A DNA stretch of 32,707 bases from JAZKFR01 sp040386295 (lineage in GTDB: Bacteria; Pseudomonadota; Gammaproteobacteria; Burkholderiales; Rhodocyclaceae), in contig JAZKFR010000071.1 of the NCBI GenBank assembly GCA_040386295.1, positions 1 to 32,707 of the forward strand, in the 5' to 3' direction. Under the pieces are notes generated by a model. That model was not told where the DNA came from. It saw only the letters and a program-made list of their open reading frames with translations, and did not search any database. Positions 17,232-25,016 of this stretch are shown here, in pieces. Made by a program: the position numbers and the translations under genes. Position 1 is the first letter of the stretch. Each line of letters starts with the position of its first letter.

Positions 17232-18185
17232 GTGAATAATTCCGAAAACAATCCGCAATGGGAGCGCCAATTGCTCGAAAAAGTCGCCTTGCTATCGCTA
17301 CAAGAGCAAAAATCCAGGCGTCGCTGGGGCATATTTTTTAAATTGGCGGTACTGAGTTATTTCGTCGTTGTTTTAGCGCTATTCGTCGATTGGGGTGCTT
17401 CTGAAAGCTTGGGCGATGGCAAGCATACTGCGCTGATCGATTTGCATGGCACGATTGCTGCCGGTAGCGACGCGAATGCAGAAAACATCAATGGTGCCTT
17501 GCAATCTGCTTTTGCCAACAAGGGCACGGTTGGCGTGATTTTACGCATCAATAGTCCGGGGGGTAGTCCGGTGCAATCGGGCATCGTCTATGACGAAATC
17601 CGTCGTTTACGTAAGCAACATCCAGCCATTCCGCTCTATGTCGTGGTTGAGGATTTGTGTGCCTCTGGCGGGTATTACATCGCCGCAGCAGCGGACAAAA
17701 TTTTTGTCGATAAGGCGAGTATTGTCGGCTCGATTGGCGTGTTGATGGATGGCTTTGGGTTTACCGGCAGTATGGAGAAGCTGGGGGTCGAACGGCGTTT
17801 GTTGACGGCTGGTGAGAACAAGGGCTTTCTCGACCCTTTTTCCCCGCAGGATGCACGCCAACAAAACCATGCGAAAGCGCTGCTAGGCGAAATTCACGAG
17901 CAATTCATTGACGTGGTTCGACGTGGGCGGGGTAAGCGTTTGCAAGAAGTTCCCGAGATGTTTTCTGGTTTGATGTGGACAGGTACGCAGAGTATTAAGC
18001 TTGGCTTGGCCGATGATTACGGGACGGTTGAATCGGTCGCGCGTGATGTGATCAAAGAGGAAAACATCCTCGATTATTCGGTTAAAGAAAACATTGCCGA
18101 ACGCTTTGCCAAACGTCTGGGTGCCGATATGGCAAAGAGTTTGGTGCTGCGTTTAGTCGGTGGTGAGCAGATGGCGATACGTTGA
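17232..18185 (+). CDS. sppA: SppA-type signal peptide peptidase (S49 family, short form)
   Basis: This 317-residue protein has one transmembrane helix at about residues 36-53 and a single S49 protease domain. The catalytic pair is Ser145 in DLCASGGYYIA and Lys197 in TAGENKGFL, 52 residues apart as in the Bacillus-type short SppA; E. coli SppA is a longer tandem form. INSPGGSPVQSG near 107-117 is another family motif. The enzyme is anchored in the inner membrane and degrades signal peptides left after export. The start is GTG at 17232. It is convergent with bamD. Confidence 0.93.
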   Translation: MNNSENNPQWERQLLEKVALLSLQEQKSRRRWGIFFKLAVLSYFVVVLALFVDWGASESLGDGKHTALIDLHGTIAAGSDANAENINGALQSAFANKGTVGVILRINSPGGSPVQSGIVYDEIRRLRKQHPAIPLYVVVEDLCASGGYYIAAAADKIFVDKASIVGSIGVLMDGFGFTGSMEKLGVERRLLTAGENKGFLDPFSPQDARQQNHAKALLGEIHEQFIDVVRRGRGKRLQEVPEMFSGLMWTGTQSIKLGLADDYGTVESVARDVIKEENILDYSVKENIAERFAKRLGADMAKSLVLRLVGGEQMAIR

Positions 18186-18204
18186 TGCGGTGTTTGGCTT
18201 TGCC

Positions 18205-18287
18205 GCCCTAGCTCTGAGTTGCACAGCTAGGGCAGGGGAGGCGGGGTACGGAGAGCTGCCGCTTTGTGGGCGCGGCAGCTCCGTACC
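18205..18287. terminator. Two hairpins between convergent sppA and bamD
   Basis: The first is a perfect 8-bp stem, GCCCTAGC (18205-18212) with GCTAGGGC (18226-18233). The second is larger: GGTACGGAG plus CTGCCGC (18245-18262) pairs with GCGGCAG plus CTCCGTACC (18272-18287), with an AG bulge. Neither has a T-run. Their place between convergent stops suggests shared transcript-end protection or termination. Confidence 0.5.
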
Positions 18288-18374
18288 GCTGGCAGTGCTA
18301 GTTTAAGTGCGAGATTTGAGTGCTAGCGTTGCGCAAATTCTGCGTGTTGTTAAGCGCTCGTGTTGCCTTTCGCA

Positions 18375-19169
18375 TTACCAAAATTTCCACCAAGCTTCTG
18401 TCTGTTCAGTCGCCCGCGCGTAGTACTCGCTGTTAGGGTAGTTCTTGCGCATGACGCGTTCTGCGTCGTCACGTAGATCGTTCAAGCCGAGTAGGTCGTA
18501 GGCCTTCACCATGATGAATAGAGCTTCTTCGATAGCGGGCGAGCTTGGGTAGTTTTTTAGTGCGTACTGCGCGCGGTTAATCGAGGCTAAGTAAGCGCCG
18601 CGCGTTAAGTAGTAGCGTGCGACGCGAATCTCGTTTGAAGCCAAGGTATTAACGAGATATTTCATGCGCGCTAACGCGTCCGGCGTGTATTTGCTCTCTG
18701 GAAAACGGCTGCTCAGTTCTCTGAACGAATCGAATGATTCGCGCGCGCCTTTGGGGTCACGTTCGCTCATGTCTTGCTTGCTGATACTGCCGAGAATGCC
18801 TAGGTCTTCGTTAAAGTTGATCAGTCCGCGTAGGTAGTACATGTAATCCACGTTCGGATGGTTGGGGTGCAGTTTGATGAAACGGTCGCAGGCAGCGATG
18901 GCTGAGGTCGGCTCGCTTGATTTCCAATAGGCGTAAGCGATTTCGATTTGCGCCTGCTGGGCAAAGCGCCCATAGGGATAGCGCGACTCGAGTTTCTCAA
19001 AGTACTTGATTGCGCGGTCGTAAGCGCCTTCGCCCATGGCGTCTTTCGCTTCAGCGTAAATTTTATTGGCAGACCAGCCGGCGGTTTCGTCTTTAACCTC
19101 GGGCAGGAGGCCGCATGCAGCCAAGCTGGTGAGCAGGAAGAGTGTTGCGATAACCGCTAAACTACGCAT
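18375..19169 (-). CDS. bamD: BamD, outer-membrane protein assembly lipoprotein
   Basis: This 264-residue lipoprotein begins MRSLAVIATLFLLTSLAAC, with lipobox Cys19. An in-frame ATG 99 bp upstream would put a Cys/Val/Tyr-rich run before the signal peptide and was rejected. The mature protein carries tetratricopeptide repeats (IKYFEKLESRYPYGRFAQQAQIE, SAIAACDRFIKLHPNHP, ESFDSFRELSSRFPESKY). BamD is the essential helical partner of BamA in folding outer-membrane beta-barrels, anchored to the inner leaflet of the outer membrane. It is divergent from rluD, an arrangement conserved in beta- and gammaproteobacteria. A minus-strand TATAAT lies 142-147 bp upstream. Confidence 0.94.
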   Translation of the reverse strand: MRSLAVIATLFLLTSLAACGLLPEVKDETAGWSANKIYAEAKDAMGEGAYDRAIKYFEKLESRYPYGRFAQQAQIEIAYAYWKSSEPTSAIAACDRFIKLHPNHPNVDYMYYLRGLINFNEDLGILGSISKQDMSERDPKGARESFDSFRELSSRFPESKYTPDALARMKYLVNTLASNEIRVARYYLTRGAYLASINRAQYALKNYPSSPAIEEALFIMVKAYDLLGLNDLRDDAERVMRKNYPNSEYYARATEQTEAWWKFW

Positions 19170-19180
19170 GGTAGAAGTTC

Positions 19181-19222
19181 CACAGAGAAACAAATAAACA
19201 TAGATGTAAACACAGAGAAACA
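19181..19222. repeat. Direct repeat in the bamD leader
   Basis: CACAGAGAAACA occurs at 19181-19192 and again at 19211-19222, 30 bp apart, within an AC-rich tract reaching about 19240. In the bamD mRNA this is a U/C/G-rich, A-poor leader (TGTTTCTCTGTG repeated), unlike the flanking DNA. Confidence 0.75.
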
Positions 19223-19255
19223 CACAGAAAGACACACAAGAAATGGATAGCTTTA

Positions 19256-20359
19256 GTGCATAACTCAAAGAGAGATCAGACGGTTAGCCCGCTGTGTTTG
19301 GAGCGCGGCGATTATAGCGCAAACGAGGTGATCGATTTAGCTGTTCCCAACGATTGTGGTGGGCAGCGTCTTGACCAGATTCTGGCGCGTTTGTTGCCGC
19401 AGCATTCGCGCACTCGATTGCAAAACTGGATTCGTGCAGGACGCATTTTGTTGGCCGGAGATGCTTTACTTGAGCCTAAACATAAGCTTTGGGGGGGAGA
19501 GCGGCTGCAATTCTTGGTGCTGCCCGACGAGCGAAGTAGCTCAGCTGAGCCGGAAGCGATTCCGCTCAATATCGTTTATGAAGACGAGGCTTTGTTAATC
19601 GTCGACAAGGCAGCTGGCTTGGTCGTTCACCCCGGTAATGGAAATTGGCACGGCACTTTGCTCAATGCTTTGCTACATCGTTTGCCGCAGTTAGAAAAAA
19701 TCCCCCGCGCAGGCATCGTGCATAGGCTGGATAAAGACACAACGGGTTTGATGGTCGTGGCCAAAACGCTGGAGGCGCAAACCCACTTGGTACGCCAATT
19801 ACAGGCGCGCACGGTGAAGCGTTATTACCAAGCCTTGGTGCGCGGTGAAGTCAGCGAAACAGGTACTGGGACGGTTGATGCGCCGATTGCGCGCCACCCG
19901 ACTCAGCGCACAAAAATGGCCGTGGTGAAAACGGGTAAACCCGCGCGCACGCATTACCGGGTGGTTGAGCGTTTTGTCGGCTGCACTTTGGTCGAGTGCG
20001 CGTTGGAAACAGGTCGCACACACCAGATTCGCGTGCATATGAACGAGTTGGGTCATCCCTTAGTCGGCGATCCTGTGTATGGACGTGCCGCGAGTTGCAT
20101 TCCCAAAGGCGCTGATTTCCATCGCCAGGCTCTGCACGCGCGTCGTCTTGGTTTGATCCATCCGACGAGTGCTAAGCCTATGCTATGGCGTTCTGCTTTG
20201 CCCGAGGATATGGCTGAGTTGATTGAACACTTGCGTATGGAAGCGTATGAAGCGCGCGCCATCGCCGAAGAAGCAGAAGACGATTGGGACGAAGAGCTTG
20301 AAGGTGGACCTGAAATTATTTATGCCTACGGTGACGACGATGAGTGCGATGAAACATGA
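19256..20359 (+). CDS. rluD: RluD-type 23S rRNA pseudouridine synthase
   Basis: This protein, up to 367 residues, has an N-terminal S4 RNA-binding domain (residues 37-90, QRLDQILARLLPQHSRTRLQ) and an RsuA/RluA catalytic domain. Asp159 in GIVHRLDKDTTGL is the nucleophile; ETGRTHQIRVHM and LGHPLVGDPVYG are further family motifs. RluD modifies uridines in helix 69 of 23S rRNA (1911, 1915 and 1917 in E. coli). The C-terminal 35 residues are strongly acidic, an extra tail. The start is uncertain: ATG 19256, or GTG 19328 (residue 25), which fits the S4 domain and avoids the bamD promoter. It overlaps pgeF. Confidence 0.93.
   Translation: MHNSKRDQTVSPLCLERGDYSANEVIDLAVPNDCGGQRLDQILARLLPQHSRTRLQNWIRAGRILLAGDALLEPKHKLWGGERLQFLVLPDERSSSAEPEAIPLNIVYEDEALLIVDKAAGLVVHPGNGNWHGTLLNALLHRLPQLEKIPRAGIVHRLDKDTTGLMVVAKTLEAQTHLVRQLQARTVKRYYQALVRGEVSETGTGTVDAPIARHPTQRTKMAVVKTGKPARTHYRVVERFVGCTLVECALETGRTHQIRVHMNELGHPLVGDPVYGRAASCIPKGADFHRQALHARRLGLIHPTSAKPMLWRSALPEDMAELIEHLRMEAYEARAIAEEAEDDWDEELEGGPEIIYAYGDDDECDET
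19311..19316 (-). promoter_or_regulatory. Consensus -10 element (TATAAT) for bamD
   Basis: The minus strand reads CGCTATAATCGCC here. Transcription would start near 19304 and give a leader of about 135 nt. No strong -35 is visible 16-18 bp upstream. The box lies inside the longest reading of rluD, so either the promoter overlaps rluD coding DNA or rluD starts later, at GTG 19328. Confidence 0.55.
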
Positions 20360-21248
20360 TCAGAGCGAGCAAGACGAGCAAGAGCAGTATTGGCGGCAGT
20401 GGATTACGCCCGATTGGCCAGCCCCTTCGGGGGTGCATAGTCTGATCACTACGCGTCATGGCGGGGTCAGTCTTGCTCCTTACGCCAGCCTTAACTTGGC
20501 CACCCACGTTGGCGATGACCCTCTTGCTGTGCTGGAGAATCGCCGCCGTGTTGCGGCACGTTTGCCGCGCGCGCCGGTGTGGCTTAATCAAGTCCATGGC
20601 ACGACGGTTTGTGCCTTGGCAGCTGAATCAGATCCTAGCCACGCCGTATCGTCGCAGACTGCGCCAATCGGCGATGCTGCTTACACCCGGGTGCCTGAGG
20701 TGGTTTGCGCTGTGTTGACGGCAGATTGTTTGCCAGTCCTGTTTTGTGATCGAGTCGGTTCTGTCGTTGCTGCTGCGCATGCGGGTTGGCGTGGTCTGCA
20801 CGCTGGCATTTTGGCGCAAACGGTAAAGGCAATGGGTTGCCCGCCTGACACGATCTTGGCTTATTTTGGACCGGCGATTGGTGCTCAAGCTTTTGTCGTT
20901 GGTCGCGAGGTTCGTTCGCTATTTGTCAACGCGCACGGCGAGGCAGCTTGGGCGTTTAAGCCGTTAAGCGATGGGCGTTTTTGCGCAGATATTTATCATC
21001 TGGCAAGACAAGCCTTGAAGCGCTTGGGTGTGCTAGCGGTTTATGGCGGCGGTGAGCAGGCTGTTGAGGTTGGTAGCAATATGGGCACGCACACGGCTAT
21101 CAACCTCGACGCTCAGTACCTGCGCTACCCCTCCCCGCCCGATTTCCCTCACTCCCCTTTTTCTACGGCGGAAGATTCGTCACGTTTTTTCTCGTATCGG
21201 CGCGACGCAGTTTGCGGACGCATGGCGGCTTTGATCTACCTGTCTTGA
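20340..21248 (+). CDS. pgeF: PgeF/YfiH, multicopper-oxidase-like purine nucleoside phosphorylase / peptidoglycan editing factor
   Basis: This protein of about 302 residues is the YfiH/COG1496 family. Motifs visible are TTRHGGVS, LNQVHG, TADCLPVLFCD and AAHAGWRGL, with zinc-binding His and Cys, and GPAIGAQAFVVG. The family was called laccase-like or polyphenol oxidase; members have purine nucleoside phosphorylase/adenosine deaminase activity, and the E. coli protein prevents misincorporation of serine into muropeptides. Several in-frame starts overlap the end of rluD; I chose ATG 20340 (ATG 20349 is equally possible), giving a 20-bp overlap and probable translational coupling. Gene order bamD/rluD/pgeF is conserved. 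Confidence 0.92.
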   Translation: MSAMKHDQSEQDEQEQYWRQWITPDWPAPSGVHSLITTRHGGVSLAPYASLNLATHVGDDPLAVLENRRRVAARLPRAPVWLNQVHGTTVCALAAESDPSHAVSSQTAPIGDAAYTRVPEVVCAVLTADCLPVLFCDRVGSVVAAAHAGWRGLHAGILAQTVKAMGCPPDTILAYFGPAIGAQAFVVGREVRSLFVNAHGEAAWAFKPLSDGRFCADIYHLARQALKRLGVLAVYGGGEQAVEVGSNMGTHTAINLDAQYLRYPSPPDFPHSPFSTAEDSSRFFSYRRDAVCGRMAALIYLS

Positions 21249-21264
21249 ATGCTGCCGACTCGCC

Positions 21265-21270
21265 TATAAT
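21265..21270 (+). promoter_or_regulatory. Consensus -10 element (TATAAT) for the ZIP transporter gene
   Basis: A perfect TATAAT in GCCTATAATTGCGCC lies 24 bp before the ZIP ATG and 17 bp after the pgeF stop. The -35 is poor: TTGAAT at 21245 has only a 14-bp spacer. It suggests the transporter is transcribed separately from pgeF. Confidence 0.55.
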
Positions 21271-21293
21271 TGCGCCTTTTTTGAGTAGCCTTT

Positions 21294-22073
21294 ATGTCCA
21301 CGCTGTCTTGGATTGTGTTGATGTGTTTTCTCGGCGGGGTTTTAAGCGTCATTGCCGCCGCTGCGGTCACTTGTTTTATCCGTGCGACCAGTGTGTCTGT
21401 GCTCGTGTCGTATGCGATTGGTGCGATGCTCGGTGTGGTTTTTTTGGAAATATTGCCGCACGCGATCGAGCATAGTCGTGATCATCAAGCTTTGATGGCA
21501 ACGATTCTGCTTGGCATCTTGGCTTTCTTTCTTCTCGAAAAATTAGTCTTGTGGCGGCACTGCCACCATGATCATTGTGAAGCACACGATGTTCAACCGC
21601 CGACACAGGATCATGGTCGTTCCGGCATCCTGATTCTGATTGGCAATGCCTTTCACAATTTTGTCGATGGCTTGTTGATTGCTGCGGCGTTTCTGAGCGA
21701 TACCCACCTTGGCATCGTCACTGCCTTGGCGATTATTGCGCACGAAATTCCACAAGAATTGGGCGACTTTCTAGTCTTGCTGCATTCGGGTTACTCAAGG
21801 CTTAAAGCACTGGCCTTTAATTTGCTCTCTAGCTTGTCCACCCTGTTGGGCGGACTTTTGGCCTACTTTGCCTTAGACGGCTTAGAAGAATCGGTTCCGC
21901 TGATTTTGGGTTTGGCTGCAGCCAGTTTGATCTACGTTGCAGTCGCCGATTTAATCCCTGGCCTGCATAAAAAAACCGGTTTGCGCGCTACCTTGCAGCA
22001 AATCTCTTTAATCGGCCTGGGTGTGGCGTCGATTTGGGGCGTTGGTTTATTAGTCGCCGATTATGGCGTCTGA
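21294..22073 (+). CDS. ZIP family divalent metal transporter
   Basis: This 259-residue polytopic membrane protein has about eight hydrophobic segments. The metal-site motifs of helices IV and V are present: His121, Asn122 and Asp125 in AFHNFVDGLLIA, and His150, Glu151 and Glu155 in AHEIPQELGDF. Between helices III and IV is a cytoplasmic His/Cys-rich loop (WRHCHHDHCEAHD, residues 87-99), a common zinc sensor or binding loop. ZIP proteins move zinc, iron or manganese toward the cytoplasm; the metal cannot be read here. No Zur or Fur box was recognised beside its promoter. Confidence 0.92.
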   Translation: MSTLSWIVLMCFLGGVLSVIAAAAVTCFIRATSVSVLVSYAIGAMLGVVFLEILPHAIEHSRDHQALMATILLGILAFFLLEKLVLWRHCHHDHCEAHDVQPPTQDHGRSGILILIGNAFHNFVDGLLIAAAFLSDTHLGIVTALAIIAHEIPQELGDFLVLLHSGYSRLKALAFNLLSSLSTLLGGLLAYFALDGLEESVPLILGLAAASLIYVAVADLIPGLHKKTGLRATLQQISLIGLGVASIWGVGLLVADYGV

Positions 22074-22132
22074 GTTCTGTTGCCGTTTTTGTGCGCAGCT
22101 TGTTGAACACTTTATTGAGTTGATTGCACGTA

Positions 22133-23083
22133 ATGAGTTTGAATAATTTGGCTTCAAGCCTACGGATTTTGATTGTTGACGAATCGCGTACGGTGCGCAC
22201 TATCTTAGTCAAGCATTTAAGCGAACACTACTTCTGCCTAGAGGCCGCTGATGGCGAATCGGCTTGGGAAACCTTACTCGACGACCACGATATTCGTTTG
22301 GTGATTGCTGCTATTTCGCTCCCCTTGTTAGATGGCTATGACCTTCTGCAGCGTATTCAAGGGTCTAGATTGCAACGCATTCGCGAGATGCCAGTCTTGA
22401 TGATCAGTGGTGATGATGAAGCGGCGCGCGAACGTCTCAAACGTTTGGGGGGTTTTGATTGCATTACCCGTGGTTTGAGTAAAGAAGCTTTGTTGGCGAG
22501 AATTGCGCCGCTGATTAAAGGCTTGCCGGTGGCACAGACACCGCATGTTGAGCGCCGTGGCTTAGCGTTTAAAGCGCAAGACCCTTCGTTAAACCAATCA
22601 CTTGATGCGCCGCAGCTGAGTCGAAAAGAAATTGAGTTGCAAGCCGTGCAAGCCATGTCAAAAGCGATGCGCAGAGACAGCCAGGTCAGTGTTCTAGCGC
22701 TGAGTCTTAATCAGCTTAACTGGCTTGAGCAAACTTACGGTGCTGAGCTGGTGGCTCAATTGCAACAATCCTTTGCCCGATTGATCGTCGGCCATATTCG
22801 ACATGAAGATTGCCTCGGCGCTTACGGCGCGACCGAGATCATTCTGCTGCTACCCGATACTTCTCATGGCAATTGCGTGTCTTATGCTGCTCGCTTAAGC
22901 GCTTTAGTCGAAAAAACGGAAGTTTCCTTAAATGGCAATCCGTTTGTTATGTCGCTCAGCGTCGGTATCGCGAATAGCCCGTCTGACACCGTCGCCTCAG
23001 CCGGCGCTTTGCTGGAGTTGGCAAGTCAGCGATTACACGAGGTTTTGGCGAAAACAAAAAACGCTCCGCCTCAAGAGTTTTGA
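22133..23083 (+). CDS. Receiver plus GGDEF-like protein with both domains degenerate
   Basis: This 316-residue protein has an N-terminal receiver fold (residues 10-130) and a C-terminal GGDEF-like fold (about 165-310). The receiver keeps Asp16-Glu17 (LIVDESRTV) and Ser92, but the phosphoacceptor Asp is Ala60 (VIAAISLPLLDGY), and the Lys-Pro motif is Arg113-Gly114 (CITRGLS). The GGDEF motif reads GATEI (232-236), so diguanylate cyclase activity is unlikely. No EAL domain or RxxD I-site was noticed. It may act as a protein- or nucleotide-binding scaffold. I chose ATG 22133 over an upstream TTG. It lies between the ZIP gene and a strong terminator, so it is not in the hem transcript by default. 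Confidence 0.85.
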   Translation: MSLNNLASSLRILIVDESRTVRTILVKHLSEHYFCLEAADGESAWETLLDDHDIRLVIAAISLPLLDGYDLLQRIQGSRLQRIREMPVLMISGDDEAARERLKRLGGFDCITRGLSKEALLARIAPLIKGLPVAQTPHVERRGLAFKAQDPSLNQSLDAPQLSRKEIELQAVQAMSKAMRRDSQVSVLALSLNQLNWLEQTYGAELVAQLQQSFARLIVGHIRHEDCLGAYGATEIILLLPDTSHGNCVSYAARLSALVEKTEVSLNGNPFVMSLSVGIANSPSDTVASAGALLELASQRLHEVLAKTKNAPPQEF

Positions 23084-23086
23084 CTT

Positions 23087-23120
23087 GGGGCGTTCCGCTT
23101 CTGCTGACGCCCCCTTTTTT
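23087..23120 (+). terminator. Rho-independent terminator just upstream of hemC
   Basis: GGGGCGT and ACGCCCC form a 7-bp GC-rich stem around a 14-nt loop, followed by CTTTTTT. It starts only 4 bp after the receiver/GGDEF stop and ends 20 bp before the hemC start. Confidence 0.85.
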
Positions 23121-23140
23121 CAACTGAACGTGATCCTACT

Positions 23141-24109
23141 TTGAACAAACTTGCCCCCCTCCCACCCTCTCGCTTAGTGATCGCCTCGCGTGAGTCGCGC
23201 CTTGCCTTGTGGCAGGCGCAACATGTGCGTGATCGTTTGTTGATGCATTACCCCACATGTCAAATCGAAATACTGGGGATGAGTACACGTGGCGATCAAA
23301 TTCTTGATCGCCCTTTGTCCCGTATTGGGGGCAAGGGACTGTTTATCAAAGAGTTGGAAGTTGCGATTCAGGAAGGGCGAGCCGACCTGGCGGTGCACTC
23401 GATGAAAGACGTCCCTATGCTTCTACCAGAAGGCTTTCTTTTGGCGGCGATTGCACAACGTGAGAACCCCTGCGACGCTTTCGTTTCTCAGCACTACGCC
23501 AATTTAGACGAGCTGCCCCCGGGCGCTTCGGTCGGTACGTCTAGTTTGCGTCGTGAATCGATTCTGCGTGCGCGCTACCCGCATCTTGTGATTAAAAGTT
23601 TGCGTGGCAATCTCGATACGCGTTTGCACAAGCTCGACGCTGGCGTTTACGACGCGATTATTTTGGCTGCTGCCGGATTGCTACGCTTGGGACTGTCCGC
23701 CCGGATTCGCACTGTGTTGACTCCAGAGCAGTCTTTGCCCGCGCCAGGTCAGGGCGCCTTGGGCATTGAGGTGGCGAGCCATCGTCCAGAAATAGCCGCG
23801 CTCTTGGCCGTTCTGAACGATCCTGAAACAGCACTCTGCGTCTCGGCGGAACGTGCTTTTTCACGCGCTTTGGACGGCAGTTGCCAACTTCCCTTGGGCA
23901 GCCATGCACGCTTTGAGCAAGACAATTTATGGTTGCGTGGTTTTATTGCTGCGCCGGATGGCCAGCGTCTACTTTACGGTGAATTGCGTACACCGCTAAA
24001 AGGCATCGCGCTAGCTCAAGCTGAAGCGCTCGGCGCAGATTTAGCGCAACAGTTGAGGGCGCAAGGCGCAGATGCTCTGTTGGCTGAGATCGCCGCGCTG
24101 TCGTCTTAA
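23141..24109 (+). CDS. hemC: HemC, hydroxymethylbilane synthase (porphobilinogen deaminase)
   Basis: This 322-residue enzyme joins four porphobilinogen molecules into hydroxymethylbilane. Active-site features are present: ASRESRLALWQ near the N-terminus, STRGDQILD, Asp90 in HSMKDVPM, TSSLRRESIL and Cys248 in DGSCQLPLG, which carries the dipyrromethane cofactor. The start used is TTG at 23141 without a clear Shine-Dalgarno. A GTG farther in (VIASRES) would clip the first strand and seems less likely. It is the first gene of hemC-hemD-hemX-hemY and sits 20 bp after a terminator, so a promoter at or before the stem must serve the operon. Confidence 0.96.
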   Translation: MNKLAPLPPSRLVIASRESRLALWQAQHVRDRLLMHYPTCQIEILGMSTRGDQILDRPLSRIGGKGLFIKELEVAIQEGRADLAVHSMKDVPMLLPEGFLLAAIAQRENPCDAFVSQHYANLDELPPGASVGTSSLRRESILRARYPHLVIKSLRGNLDTRLHKLDAGVYDAIILAAAGLLRLGLSARIRTVLTPEQSLPAPGQGALGIEVASHRPEIAALLAVLNDPETALCVSAERAFSRALDGSCQLPLGSHARFEQDNLWLRGFIAAPDGQRLLYGELRTPLKGIALAQAEALGADLAQQLRAQGADALLAEIAALSS

Positions 24110-24134
24110 TTTTTGATCTGTCTAGCAGAGCAAA

Positions 24135-24956
24135 TTGATAACCTTGCCTAGCGTGAAACTGCCCCTAGAAGGGAGAACGATTGCGGTGACTCGCCCCTTG
24201 GCGCAAGCGGATGCGCTGGTCAACGCGATTCGTGCTCAAGGGGGGCATCCTTTGTTGTGCCCCTTACTGACGATTTCACCCTTAGATCAAGCGCATCAAC
24301 AAGATGAACTGGCTGCAGCGATTGCTCAGTTAGAACGCTATTCCTTGGTCATCTTTGTTAGCGCGAATGCGGTGGATTATTGCCTGCCTTTGCTCCTCGC
24401 ACGCGGTGCTTGGCCGATCGGCCTAACTGCGGCAGCGATAGGGCCGAGCACGGTCGCGGCGCTGGCGCGCTTTGGCATATCGGCGCCGACTTATCAGGTG
24501 ATTGCGCCAAGCACCCGTTTTGATTCCGAAGCCCTGGCCGCTTTGCCTGCGTTTCAAGAGGCTTGTGGCAAAGCCCAGCGCATTATTATTTTTCGCGGCA
24601 ACGGGGGGCGTGAATGGTTGGCAGATCTGCTGCGAGGGCAGGGCGCTGAGCTGAGTTGCGTCAGTTGTTATCAGCGCACAGCAAATAAGGATTCGCTTGC
24701 CGCTCTGGCGCGTGCTTGGGCAGAGCATAGACTTGATGCGCTGGCAATTTCATCCAGTGAAAGTCTGCGCTATTTATACGATTTTCTCGACACAGCAGGG
24801 CGCTTGCGTTTGGCCAAAACGCCGATTTTTGTGCCGCATCCGCGTATCGCTGAATTGGCCAGAAGCTTGAACATGCAGCAGGTGATTCTGACTGCACCGG
24901 CGGATGCCGGTATTATCGCGAGCTTGTCTCATTATTCTTTCGACGCCCCTGCCTAG
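24135..24956 (+). CDS. hemD: HemD, uroporphyrinogen-III synthase
   Basis: This 273-residue protein closes hydroxymethylbilane to uroporphyrinogen III with inversion of ring D. The family is poorly conserved, but TIAVTRPLAQADAL, the LVIFVSANAVDYCLPLL segment and the late SSSESLRYLYDFL with VPHPRIAELA are typical of its two lobes. Position directly after hemC supports the call. The start is a rare codon (TTG 24135, or GTG 24153); no ATG is available. The gap to hemC is 25 bp, consistent with co-transcription. Confidence 0.92.
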   Translation: MITLPSVKLPLEGRTIAVTRPLAQADALVNAIRAQGGHPLLCPLLTISPLDQAHQQDELAAAIAQLERYSLVIFVSANAVDYCLPLLLARGAWPIGLTAAAIGPSTVAALARFGISAPTYQVIAPSTRFDSEALAALPAFQEACGKAQRIIIFRGNGGREWLADLLRGQGAELSCVSCYQRTANKDSLAALARAWAEHRLDALAISSSESLRYLYDFLDTAGRLRLAKTPIFVPHPRIAELARSLNMQQVILTAPADAGIIASLSHYSFDAPA

Positions 24957-25016
24957 CGATAAATCAGCAGTGCTAATTCTCTTCCTACCACCCCGACCCA
25001 CCCCGAGCCAGCCATC

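Noticed and set aside
19170..19268. 33-residue N-terminal extension of BamD
   Set aside because: It would bury the lipoprotein signal peptide; MRSLAVIA... with lipobox LAAC is a complete signal peptide.
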